DNA of 64,000 bases from Thermoproteota archaeon (GTDB lineage Archaea; Korarchaeota; Korarchaeia; Korarchaeales; Korarchaeaceae): assembly GCA_027491785.1 (NCBI GenBank), contig JAOZGJ010000101.1:101007-165006 (forward strand), read 5' to 3'. The notes under the pieces are model-generated. The model did no database searches and was not told the DNA's origin. It saw only the letters and a program-made list of their open reading frames with translations. Positions 19,036-27,720 of this stretch are shown here, in pieces. Made by a program: the position numbers and the translations under genes. Within the stretch, counting starts at the first letter, position 1, and each line of letters opens with the position of its first letter.

Positions 19036-19630
19036 TGCAAGAGATCTAGCAGAAGTGATGAGGATAGCTTATGAAAGGGGATTAACTACCGGCGCAGGTG
19101 GAAATGCGAGTCTAAGCGTTGGATATGGAATTCTAATAACTCCCTCAGGCAAGTTTAAGGGAAGGCTGGAGGAGAATGACATCATACTAATTAATGAGAA
19201 GGGAGATGTTATAAGAGGAAAGGGAAAGCCGAGCTCTGAGTGGAAGATGCATGTTTTGCTCTATAAAAGGAGGAGAGATATAAAAGCTGTCTTACATTGC
19301 CATCCTCCTATTGTAACAGGCCTAACCAATGCTGGTATAATTCCACCTCCTGCTGAGCTCAACAGGGTTAATGCATGGACGGAGGAAAGCCATTTATTGC
19401 TAGGTTCAGAGGTTAGAGTGATAGATAGAAGGCCTTTTGGCACATTAGAACTAGCTAACGCTGTTTCGGATGCATTGGCCGATGGGTCTTCTAATGCAGT
19501 AGTTATAAAGGGTCATGGTGCTGTGGTTGTAGGTTCAGATCCATGGGCCGCTCTCTCTGCCATGGATTCCTTAGTTGAGCTCTACACCATCAATTTTCTC
19601 ATGTGGCTTTCGAAGAGGTTCTCCCAATGA
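19019..19630 (+). CDS. Class II aldolase/adducin family protein (fuculose-phosphate aldolase-like)
   Basis: GLTTGAGGNASLSV, LHCHPPIVTGL, VIKGHGAVVVG. Confidence 0.9.
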   Translation: MEVHGNARDLAEVMRIAYERGLTTGAGGNASLSVGYGILITPSGKFKGRLEENDIILINEKGDVIRGKGKPSSEWKMHVLLYKRRRDIKAVLHCHPPIVTGLTNAGIIPPPAELNRVNAWTEESHLLLGSEVRVIDRRPFGTLELANAVSDALADGSSNAVVIKGHGAVVVGSDPWAALSAMDSLVELYTINFLMWLSKRFSQ

Positions 19631-20978
19631 TCCATGGTCTTCCAACACCTACATAAGCCTTGCCATCTGGTACTGAATCCACTTCTATCACATGTCTTCC
19701 ATCTACAACCAACGATAGGCTTGGATTCATTTCTAAGAGTTCTGTGAGTGTCATCCTGTAAATCGAGTGATCAGTCGATATTACTGCTACATTGACTCCC
19801 TTTAAAGCCTCTTTAAGGTCCTCTGTTAAATTAACTCCCAGAGATGACAGCATTTCATCATATCTTATCAAGGGATCATGAACGCTCTTGACCTTTATCT
19901 GAGCATTAAACAGAGCTTTAATTAGATCATAGGTAGGGGAGAGCCTTGAATCAGCAATATCTCCCCTGAAAGCCAATCCCAAAATAGCTACTACTGGATC
20001 ATCTATGCCCAACCTCTTGGATCCTTCCTTCACGAGACCAGCCACTACCCTAGGCATATCCTCGTTTAACTCCCTAGCAGTCCTTACTAGATGAAGCTGG
20101 ATTCCGATTGAACTTGCCTCCCATATGAGAAATCTAGGATATATGGGTATGCATAGTCCTCCAACTCCGGTTCCCGGTTTATGGAGATGGGAGTACGGCT
20201 GACTATTAGCTGCTCGTCGGACTTCATCGTAGTTTATTCCCATTCTCCTAGAAAGATCAGCTAGCTCGTTGGCTAGAGCTATATTCACGTCTCTATATAC
20301 TCCCTCGGCCAATTTCTCAAATTCTGCTACTATATCGCTTGATACTTTTATTACTCCCTTTTTTGCGATAAATGAGTAAAGGACCGCTGCTACATTCGTG
20401 CTCCTCTCATCTATACCACCTACTATCTTAGGGTATGATTCCACTATGTCCCTCAGGGCTCTTCCCTCGGATATCCTCTCGGGACTATAAGCTAACCCAA
20501 AATCCTTGCCAGCTTTCAGCCCGCTGCTCTCCAATATTGGTTTGAGAACGCTTCTCGTTGTACCTGGAGGAACACTACTCTCTAATATAACTAGATCGCC
20601 TTTCTTGAGTCCCATCGCTATAGAACTAGCTGCTGATTCCACTGCACTCAGATCGGGCTCCCCGTTTCCTCTCAATAAGGTTGGTACTGCTATTATCTTA
20701 ACATTTGAATCCCTCGATGCCTTAATTCCATCAGTAGTAGCAGTTAACCTCCCATCTCTCTTAGCCACTTTAAACACATCCTCCAAGCAGGGCTCATTTA
20801 TTGGAGATCTTCCTTCCATGAGATTCTCTACTTTCCCTTCATCTATATCTACTCCTATTCCTTTAGCACCAGCTAGCAGCCAAGCTGCTAAAATGGAGGA
20901 GCCAACAAATCCCAATCCATAGACTGATACTACTAGCTCTCCTCTACGGAATAGCTTCCTTATTTCCTCCTCGTTCAT
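19599..20978 (-). CDS. Nucleotide-sugar (UDP-ManNAc/UDP-glucose-type) 6-dehydrogenase
   Basis: [36 protein letters not shown], catalytic [13 protein letters not shown]. Start trimmed to the ATG at 20978. Confidence 0.9.
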   Translation of the reverse strand: MNEEEIRKLFRRGELVVSVYGLGFVGSSILAAWLLAGAKGIGVDIDEGKVENLMEGRSPINEPCLEDVFKVAKRDGRLTATTDGIKASRDSNVKIIAVPTLLRGNGEPDLSAVESAASSIAMGLKKGDLVILESSVPPGTTRSVLKPILESSGLKAGKDFGLAYSPERISEGRALRDIVESYPKIVGGIDERSTNVAAVLYSFIAKKGVIKVSSDIVAEFEKLAEGVYRDVNIALANELADLSRRMGINYDEVRRAANSQPYSHLHKPGTGVGGLCIPIYPRFLIWEASSIGIQLHLVRTARELNEDMPRVVAGLVKEGSKRLGIDDPVVAILGLAFRGDIADSRLSPTYDLIKALFNAQIKVKSVHDPLIRYDEMLSSLGVNLTEDLKEALKGVNVAVISTDHSIYRMTLTELLEMNPSLSLVVDGRHVIEVDSVPDGKAYVGVGRPWIIGRTSSKAT

Positions 20979-21039
20979 GAATATGAGGTTCATCCTCGAT
21001 CTAGTGTTGAAATTATTTATTTACTTTAAAGTAATAGAC

Positions 21040-21795
21040 ATGGTGAGACGAATGAAGAGAGTGGCTACAGGCATACCCGGTATGGACGAACTCCTTAATG
21101 GAGGAATACCAGAAAGAAATGTGGTTTTACTTTCAGGAGGGCCAGGAACTGGTAAAACAATATTTGGGCTACAATTCCTCTATAATGGGCTAAAGAACGG
21201 TGAAAGCGGGGTCTATATAGCTTTAGAAGAGCATCCGGTTCAAGTTAGGATAAATATGTCTACTTTCGGTTGGGATCCTAGACCTTATGAGGAGCAGGGT
21301 AAGTTAGCAATAGTAGATGCCTACACCGGAGGAATAGGAGGAGCCGCTAGGAGGGAGAAGTACGTAGTAACAGACCCGGAGGATGTGCATAGCCTAATCG
21401 ATGAGATGAAGAGAGCGATAAGCGATACCAGTGCTGTCAGAGTTGTTGTCGATTCTGTCACTACCCTCTACCTGACGAAGCCCGTTGTTGCTAGAAAAAC
21501 AGTTTTGCTCCTGAAGAAAGTGCTTTCTGGTGTCGGAACAACTTCCATCTTAATAAGCCAAGTAGGAGTTACAGAAAGAGGATTTGGAGGGCCTGGAGTA
21601 GAGCATGCTGCTGATGGAATCATAAGGCTCGATCTAGATGAGTGGGATGGGGAGCTCATAAGGAGCCTGATAATTTGGAAGATGAGGGGAACGGCGCATT
21701 CCATGAAGAGGCATCCCTTTGAGATTACAAATAATGGAATAGTGATACACCCCGATAAAGTAGTTAAAAGGAGGAGCATTATTTTAGAGGAGTGA
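21040..21795 (+). CDS. KaiC/RadA-superfamily ATPase
   Basis: [42 protein letters not shown]. Start trimmed to the ATG at 21040. Confidence 0.9.
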   Translation: MVRRMKRVATGIPGMDELLNGGIPERNVVLLSGGPGTGKTIFGLQFLYNGLKNGESGVYIALEEHPVQVRINMSTFGWDPRPYEEQGKLAIVDAYTGGIGGAARREKYVVTDPEDVHSLIDEMKRAISDTSAVRVVVDSVTTLYLTKPVVARKTVLLLKKVLSGVGTTSILISQVGVTERGFGGPGVEHAADGIIRLDLDEWDGELIRSLIIWKMRGTAHSMKRHPFEITNNGIVIHPDKVVKRRSIILEE

Positions 21796-21853
21796 ACCGA
21801 TGTTACAGAGGTGAGCGCTGATAGAGTCCTTAAGAGATCGCATAAAATCATCA

Positions 21854-22651
21854 TTGGATCAGTACGTAGATAGGGCTAGAATTGCTATTAATGAACTCTT
21901 GGATAAAGAATCCAATACACCTTTCTATCATCCTTTAAAGGAATTCTTGAAAGGAGGAAAGAAGGTCAGGCCGGCATTACTGCTCCTTACCTACGATGCA
22001 TGCAAGGGCGTAGCGGAGGATCCTGGTCCCGCTGCGGCTGCAATTGAGTTAATACATACGGCTTCATTAATACATGATGACCTGATCGATAGGAGTTACT
22101 TAAGGAGAGGAAAAAACTCCTTTCATGTGAAATATGGTTTTGAGATGTCTATTCTCATTGCTGATTTCATACTTTCTCTGGTTTTAGATATAGCCAACAG
22201 ATATAGCAACAAAAGGGTAGGGGAGATACTTGCAAACACCTCAAAGAGAATGTCCGTAGGAGAGATGATGGAAGTCCAAGCTTTAAAGGACGGCAGGGCT
22301 CTATCCCTTGATAGGTACCTAGAGATCTTAAAACTCAAGACAGCTGTCTTATTTGAAGCTGCATCTTCGTTAGGCGCTGTAATAGCTGGCAAGCTAGATT
22401 TAGAGAAAGATTTAGGTCTCTATGGCCTCTATTTAGGTGTTGCATATCAGATAAAGGATGATTTACTAGATTGGGGGAATAAAGGAGAGTTAACGTCCCT
22501 TCTTAAGGGTGATGAGGTACAGGATCTTCTAGAAGGCATAGCTATTAATTTAGCAGAGGAGGCTGTGAGTAAGCTAGATGTCCTTCAGGATTCACCTCAG
22601 AAAAATATTCTTAGAGATATAGCGCTCTTCTCAATAAATAGGGAAGAGTAA
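21854..22651 (+). CDS. Polyprenyl (GGPP/GFPP) synthase
   Basis: GGKKVRPALLLLTYDA, LIHTASLIHDDLID first Asp-rich motif, YQIKDDLLDW second Asp-rich motif. The N-terminus may extend upstream of this TTG. Confidence 0.92.
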   Translation: MDQYVDRARIAINELLDKESNTPFYHPLKEFLKGGKKVRPALLLLTYDACKGVAEDPGPAAAAIELIHTASLIHDDLIDRSYLRRGKNSFHVKYGFEMSILIADFILSLVLDIANRYSNKRVGEILANTSKRMSVGEMMEVQALKDGRALSLDRYLEILKLKTAVLFEAASSLGAVIAGKLDLEKDLGLYGLYLGVAYQIKDDLLDWGNKGELTSLLKGDEVQDLLEGIAINLAEEAVSKLDVLQDSPQKNILRDIALFSINREE

Positions 22652-22653
22652 AT

Positions 22654-23376
22654 TCACAACAGAGAAATTATTTGGTAAATGGATGGGGCTATTACAACAA
22701 GCCATGTTATTAAGGCCGCAATTAGTGATTTACCTCTGTTCATCTCAAATCCCTGCCTACATGCGGAATATATTATGCCTAGAGTCCATATAGAAATCAA
22801 AAGGCTCAGTGTTGATTGCTGCAATACTATCTCAATAGGTAATCCTACTCCTCCAAAGGAAGCCTGTCGGGGAGATATACTTATCGTCCAAGTAATAGGG
22901 GGCATGATCAACCCTAGTCCGAAAAGGAACAGTCCATAGATAATAGAGGGTACATTACTTAAGCCTACTATCATGAGAGAAGAGGAATATTTGCCAGAAC
23001 TTCCAAGTAGCTTGACTAGAATAAAGAGCACGAGAGCTATTACAGCCTGAAGGATCAGACCTGAAATGAAAGATTCTAAAAACAATATAATTGGATTTTT
23101 AATGAATAATTCCATCATTCCCTTTACCACAGTGGCGGTTTCCTCAGGTATATTCCCTCCCACACTTATTTCTATATTTAAATTTCTTAACATTGAATAG
23201 TTTCCTATTGCTACGAAAGCAGAGCTAATAAGGAGAATTATCAGCCAATACTTTAACTTTGGACTTATAGATATCCCCTTAAGCACTTCGGAGCTGAATC
23301 TTAAGGGCTGCAGGATGTAATCCTTGAGTGAATAGGGCATTTCCTCTGATGGTTCCTCCTCTATTTCAAATCCCAT
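22654..23376 (-). CDS. Yip1-like multi-TM membrane protein
   Basis: Five hydrophobic segments, LVKLLGSSGKYSSSLMIVGLSNVPSIIYGLF; start trimmed to the ATG at 23376 preceded by GAGGTGA. Confidence 0.65.
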   Translation of the reverse strand: MGFEIEEEPSEEMPYSLKDYILQPLRFSSEVLKGISISPKLKYWLIILLISSAFVAIGNYSMLRNLNIEISVGGNIPEETATVVKGMMELFIKNPIILFLESFISGLILQAVIALVLFILVKLLGSSGKYSSSLMIVGLSNVPSIIYGLFLFGLGLIMPPITWTISISPRQASFGGVGLPIEIVLQQSTLSLLISIWTLGIIYSACRQGFEMNRGKSLIAALITWLVVIAPSIYQIISLL

Positions 23377-23447
23377 GAGAGTCACCTCATTATTACTTAT
23401 ATGATCGTACCATAAAGTTAATTTTACCATATAAGGAGATAGGTAGT

Positions 23448-23524
23448 GGTCCACGCAATGAGGAGAGCGAACATCAACGAATCCTCATGGAGATGAAGTT
23501 CCCAGCTCACACCGAGCGTGGACC
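23448..23524 (+). ncRNA. Candidate box C/D sRNA (kink-turn RNA), predicted guide to 23S rRNA
   Basis: Perfect 9-bp stem GGTCCACGC/GCGTGGACC, AAT bulge, GAGG (box C variant ATGAGGA) opposite CCGA (box D variant); CCCAGCTCACA directly upstream of CCGA complements UGUGAGCUGGG. Confidence 0.7.
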
Positions 23525-23609
23525 TCAAGTCTCTGGGCTTAAGGAATATTTGAGAACAATTTCTATCGAGGACCAATTTTATTAATACGTAATACCCTCG
23601 GTTTCTTGA

Positions 23610-23719
23610 GCCGGGGTAGCTCAGCCTGGTTAGAGCACCGGACTCATAAGCGAGTCAGGGGGCTCACGGTGCTCTGCTGGGAAATCCGGGGGTCCCGGGT
23701 TCAAATCCCGGCCCCGGCA
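23610..23719 (+). tRNA. tRNA-Met(CAT), elongator-type, with a 35-nt intron at 37/38 (23649-23683)
   Basis: Acceptor GCCGGGG/CCCCGGC, D arm, T arm CCGGGTTCAAATCCCGG, anticodon stem CCGGA/TCCGG, spliced loop CTCATAA; perfect bulge-helix-bulge (UAA, CUCA:UGGG, AAA). Confidence 0.92.
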
Positions 23720-23725
23720 CTAAGC

Positions 23726-24136
23726 TCAAGGTTCATTATCAGGTATTAGAGGGATATTTCTCTCCTTCGCCTTGGCTCTCAGTTTTGTATCAAATGTCGC
23801 AATAGGAACACCTTGCTCTTCCGCTATCAGCAGTATTAGCTCATCCTCCCAATCCAAAGGATCCTCTATCATCAGAGAATCTAACACATCGTCTACGGAA
23901 TTATAAATAATACGCGTTCTCCCATCTAGTAAATACCTCAGCAAGAGATCCCTTGATCCTTTAATCCCCAAATCGATTCCTCTACTAAACCAGAATAGCT
24001 CTATTATGGATATGAAAGGTATCATCCAAGTTTCTAGAGAACCGAGAATTCTTTTAGCCCTTTCATGCTCATCAGTATCTTCAAAATATGCGTATATCAA
24101 CACATTAGTGTCGATGATGGCCCTCTTTGATTTCAG
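23726..24136 (-). CDS. vapC: PIN-domain (VapC-like) toxin/RNase, probable CTG start
   Basis: LKSKRAIIDTNVLIYAYFEDTDEHERAK...DWEDELILLIAEEQGVPIATFDTKL. The ORF track starts at an internal GTG, omitting the IIDTN catalytic Asp. Confidence 0.82.
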   Translation of the reverse strand: MKSKRAIIDTNVLIYAYFEDTDEHERAKRILGSLETWMIPFISIIELFWFSRGIDLGIKGSRDLLLRYLLDGRTRIIYNSVDDVLDSLMIEDPLDWEDELILLIAEEQGVPIATFDTKLRAKAKERNIPLIPDNEP

Positions 24137-24333
24137 AGAGTGGCACCTCTCCTTATGTAGTAATCTATCCCCTCAGGTAAGAGAGCTTTATTGAGTTTGG
24201 AGGATATTTGCATTTTCATGGGTATTAATAGCATCGAACCATCTCTGCTTACTTCTAACAGGTAAGCTTTATGGGGAGCATACCTGCTAGGGATAACCAA
24301 GTGCTTTTTACGAACTAGAATCTTTCTTATCAG
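24133..24333 (-). CDS. vapB: Putative VapB-like antitoxin (start uncertain)
   Basis: Small ORF directly upstream of and overlapping the PIN gene; AbrB-like HLVIPSRY...LLEVSRDGSMLLIPMKM. The longer ORF start (24399) lies inside tRNA-Pro and is rejected. Confidence 0.6.
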   Translation of the reverse strand: MIRKILVRKKHLVIPSRYAPHKAYLLEVSRDGSMLLIPMKMQISSKLNKALLPEGIDYYIRRGATL

Positions 24334-24349
24334 ACAATCCCCCCCTAGA

Positions 24350-24423
24350 TGGGGCCGCCGGGATTTGAACCCGGGACCTCCGGCTCCCAAGGCCGGCATC
24401 CTACCTAGCTAGACCACGGCCCC
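24350..24423 (-). tRNA. tRNA-Pro(TGG)
   Basis: GGGGCCG/CGGCCCC acceptor, CCGGC-CTTGGGA-GCCGG anticodon arm, CCCGGGTTCAAATCCCGG T arm. Confidence 0.93.
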
Positions 24424-24452
24424 ATTGATAGTGTAGGCTATAGATAAAATTT

Positions 24453-24821
24453 TCATGGTTCGGATGTTTTGGCGGTCCCACACTTTAATCCTGATATGAT
24501 GCCTCTCTCAAACATAATTGAAATTTCTACCTTATCATCCGGGATCCCTAGATTGATAAGAAGGTTATCTCCTTTCTTTAGGACGGTGCCTATCCTCTTT
24601 ATGGATATTATCTCATCACCCTCCGTAATACTGACATAGAATATTCTAGTCCCATCCCCATAGTTGATTAATTTGAGGAATGCCCTATCACCCTTACAGA
24701 CGAGTGAAGCCTTGAGACTTGACTTAAATTTTGAGATGGAGTAGTATGAGAGGATTAATGCGAAAAATGCCGCAACAAGCAACACTATTATCATCACTAT
24801 GCTTTTATTTTTCGCTTTCAT
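24453..24821 (-). CDS. Hypothetical single-TM protein with beta-rich exterior domain
   Basis: 122 aa, N-terminal IVMIIVLLVAAFFALILSYY; overlaps the next gene. Confidence 0.5.
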   Translation of the reverse strand: MKAKNKSIVMIIVLLVAAFFALILSYYSISKFKSSLKASLVCKGDRAFLKLINYGDGTRIFYVSITEGDEIISIKRIGTVLKKGDNLLINLGIPDDKVEISIMFERGIISGLKCGTAKTSEP

Positions 24822-25218
24822 GCGATTTTATCCTCTTAGAAAACCATTTAGGTTCTCCAGAGAGCTTGATCAGTGGAAATGTCATGCTACCAGCAGATAG
24901 AAAATTTGAAAAGCTGAATTGCTCTCCACTCTCATCAGCTTTATATACGAGGAAACTTCCCGTTTCATCACCTTTATAGACCACATAAGAGAATATATCG
25001 GGTTTCTCTGCCCCATAATTATTGGCAAATGTACCTATAATCCTCTCGTTCAGGGACTCACTCCAAAATTCGATGATAACCGTGATGGAATTAGATGCAG
25101 CAGCGAGCCTCAGTAAGTCAAGTAATGAATTAACCTTGAAGAGTTCAAGCTCCCATTGACATTCCTCCTTATCTTCTGGATCCATTAAGCTACACCACAG
25201 TTTACCTCTGTAACGCAT
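24805..25218 (-). CDS. Hypothetical protein
   Basis: 137-aa ORF, co-directional with the flanking genes and overlapping 24453..24821 by 17 nt. Confidence 0.5.
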   Translation of the reverse strand: MRYRGKLWCSLMDPEDKEECQWELELFKVNSLLDLLRLAAASNSITVIIEFWSESLNERIIGTFANNYGAEKPDIFSYVVYKGDETGSFLVYKADESGEQFSFSNFLSAGSMTFPLIKLSGEPKWFSKRIKSHESEK

Positions 25219-25231
25219 TATAACCTTTTAT

Positions 25232-25957
25232 TTAGCTCTCTGGAAGTCCAGAAGTATAGAGAGATTTAACCATCTCAGTTACTACTCTGAGCATCTTCCT
25301 CTCTGATACATATAGGCCCTCCTCCAAATCGGCATCAGATAATAGGGCTGCTTTCTCACTTACTATAGCAAAAATTTTAGGATTACCAAACCTTACGTCT
25401 TTAGGGCCAGGTATCTCTATTCCCTCATAGGATTCATGATCGTCCACTAATAGACTTACCTTTACATTAGGGAACTTCTTAGGTAGAGCCTCCTTGTTCT
25501 TACTAGATAAGATAAGGATGAGGAACTCTCTGGAGCTATTTATCAATATCGGTACAATTTTCCCCAATAAATGTCCATTCATAGGAAGTACGATCTCACC
25601 TATCATCCATAAGCCCTCCGACATCTCCAGATAGGAGATCTTCTTTAGAATGGAAACCTTCCTTAATGTTTCTTCTATAACCTTGTCAAATAGAAGGGAA
25701 GATAGTAACTCAGGTGGTGGAGCAGAGAAACGCATTGGCCTTCTGGGATCTATGGTAACGAGATTAGCTTCAGCTAGTGAGTATAGAGCCGAATATATCT
25801 TCGTTCTAGGGATACCTGTTACTGAGCTTATTTCGCTCGCCTTCATAGGAGTTCTAGCTAAGCTTAGATATGCAAGAACATCAGATTCATAATTGGAGAA
25901 ACCCAGCTCCCTGAGAATTCTTTTCATGCCGACTAGTGTTTTGTCCTCCTTGATCAT
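25232..25957 (-). CDS. TrmB-family transcriptional regulator
   Basis: LRELGFSNYESDVLAYLSLARTPMKASEISSVTGIPRTKIYSALYSLAEANLV winged helix. Confidence 0.85.
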   Translation of the reverse strand: MIKEDKTLVGMKRILRELGFSNYESDVLAYLSLARTPMKASEISSVTGIPRTKIYSALYSLAEANLVTIDPRRPMRFSAPPPELLSSLLFDKVIEETLRKVSILKKISYLEMSEGLWMIGEIVLPMNGHLLGKIVPILINSSREFLILILSSKNKEALPKKFPNVKVSLLVDDHESYEGIEIPGPKDVRFGNPKIFAIVSEKAALLSDADLEEGLYVSERKMLRVVTEMVKSLYTSGLPES

Positions 25958-26277
25958 TACTTAGATTCCACCATCTCAGCTATGATCTTACCCTCCATTA
26001 CCCTTCGAACTCTAGCAATCACGGTTAATCCCGGATCAGCAGCCCCTACAATGATAACAGTTCTTCCCCTATATGTCCCTTCTCCTTCCCCTCGTCTGTT
26101 AACTGATTGAACCAGTACTTCTATTATATCGCCTGGTTTTATTGAGGGTGCTCTTCCTTCAATCTTATCGAACTTTGTAACATAAAGGGTTCCTCTGGCT
26201 TTTCTTCCTAGTCTCCCTTTCCAACCCCGGGAGGAGCTACTCTCTTTTGGATTCCTTCTGGGCATGTTATTCCCCAA
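25957..26277 (-). CDS. TRAM-domain RNA-binding protein
   Basis: IKPGDIIEVLVQSVNRRGEGEGTYRGRTVIIVGAADPGLTVIARVRRVMEGKIIAEMV with basic N-terminus. Confidence 0.85.
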   Translation of the reverse strand: MGNNMPRRNPKESSSSRGWKGRLGRKARGTLYVTKFDKIEGRAPSIKPGDIIEVLVQSVNRRGEGEGTYRGRTVIIVGAADPGLTVIARVRRVMEGKIIAEMVESK

Positions 26278-26334
26278 CGCTTTTGTTTCATATGTATTTT
26301 CTAACTTAAAAATACTTTTCTCTTTTCTAAAGGA

Positions 26335-27720
26335 TCAGTCTAGAACAACGAGTCCCATCACATCCATAACATTGGTCAGGGTAGGACCCGTGATTATGGT
26401 ATCTCCTAACCACGAGAAAAACGTATGGGAATCGTTATTCCTCAAGAAACTCTCTGGCTTTAGCTTCTCCTTCAGAGCTCTCTCTAGCGTGTGACCATCG
26501 CATATAGCTCCAGCTGCATCGGATACTCCGTCTATACCATCGGTTCCTATGGACCCTAGAGCCACTCCCTCAAGTCCAGAGAGTTGCCTTACTGCTCCAA
26601 GTACAAGTTCTTGATTTCTTCCCCCAATGCCTTGGCCTGTGACTGTTACTGTTGTTTCACCTCCTAAGATCACAGCTGCTGGTGGGGAGATTGGTATTGC
26701 ATCCCTCGCTATGGAAGATGCTAAACCCGCTAAGAATTTTCCAATATGTTGAGCTTCCCCTTGAACTCTAGCTCCCAGAGACAGTGTGTTATAGTCCATT
26801 GAGGTTAGAGTTCTCTCGGCAGCCTGGATCGCTCTCTTATTATTTGCAACCACTACATTAATAACTCTGTCAAATATCTCATCACCTGGCTTGGGCGTTT
26901 CGGGGATTTCCCCCCTCAAGCCATCTTTTATTGTCCTGATAACGGACTTTGGCATCCTATCTATTAGCGAATAATTTTCCAAGACGTCCCAAGCATCTTC
27001 AAAGGTTGTTTCATCTGGAGCTGTTGGTCCTGATGCTATAGAGTCTAGAGGATCACCAATTACATCGGATATTATTAAGGATACCACCGTGGCTGGATAA
27101 GCAGCTTCAGCCAACCTCCCTCCCTTTATCATAGATACATGCTTCCTGACAGAATTTATCTCCCTAATATCAGCACCACTTAGAACTAAGAGCCTATTCA
27201 TTTCCCTCAGATCCTCGAGGGTTATGCCCTTCATCGGATATTCCATAAGGGCAGATCCTCCTCCAGATATCAGAGTCAATACTAGATCCCCTTCGCTAGC
27301 CTCTTTGGCAATCCTAAGGATCTCTTTCGCGCCTGTTATGCTTCCCTCATCTGGTAGAGGATGCCCTGCCGGATTTAGTTTTATTTTAGATAGTCTAGCT
27401 ACTTTATCTGTTTTAGCTGGGACATTAACAAATCCTTCCCTTACTTTGCCTCCTAACTTATCTTCAACAGCTTTAGCCATCATACTCCCGGCTTTTCCGG
27501 CACCAATTACATATAAATCATTAAAAGATAATACTTTGATAGAGGAAGTGCCAAAGAATATTTCCTCATTGGACAATTTATTCGATACAACTTTATATGA
27601 ATCAACAGATGCTATGGCCTTATCAAAAGCCATTAAGAGAGATCTCCTCGCATCTTTGTCGACCCTTGTAGCTCCGTTATCTATTAAATCTTCCGCATTT
27701 TTTATATAAATAAAGGTCAT
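26335..27720 (-). CDS. Glycerate 2-kinase (DUF4147/MOFRL)
   Basis: VIGAGKAGSMMAKAVE, NPAGHPLPDEGSI, LISGGGSALME, SGPTAPDETTF, GTDGIDGVSDAAGAI. Confidence 0.92.
   Translation of the reverse strand: MTFIYIKNAEDLIDNGATRVDKDARRSLLMAFDKAIASVDSYKVVSNKLSNEEIFFGTSSIKVLSFNDLYVIGAGKAGSMMAKAVEDKLGGKVREGFVNVPAKTDKVARLSKIKLNPAGHPLPDEGSITGAKEILRIAKEASEGDLVLTLISGGGSALMEYPMKGITLEDLREMNRLLVLSGADIREINSVRKHVSMIKGGRLAEAAYPATVVSLIISDVIGDPLDSIASGPTAPDETTFEDAWDVLENYSLIDRMPKSVIRTIKDGLRGEIPETPKPGDEIFDRVINVVVANNKRAIQAAERTLTSMDYNTLSLGARVQGEAQHIGKFLAGLASSIARDAIPISPPAAVILGGETTVTVTGQGIGGRNQELVLGAVRQLSGLEGVALGSIGTDGIDGVSDAAGAICDGHTLERALKEKLKPESFLRNNDSHTFFSWLGDTIITGPTLTNVMDVMGLVVLD

Noticed and set aside
24334-24399. N-terminal extension MPALGAGGPGFKSRRPHLGG of the antitoxin ORF
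   Set aside because: It translates tRNA-Pro sequence; the real start must be downstream.
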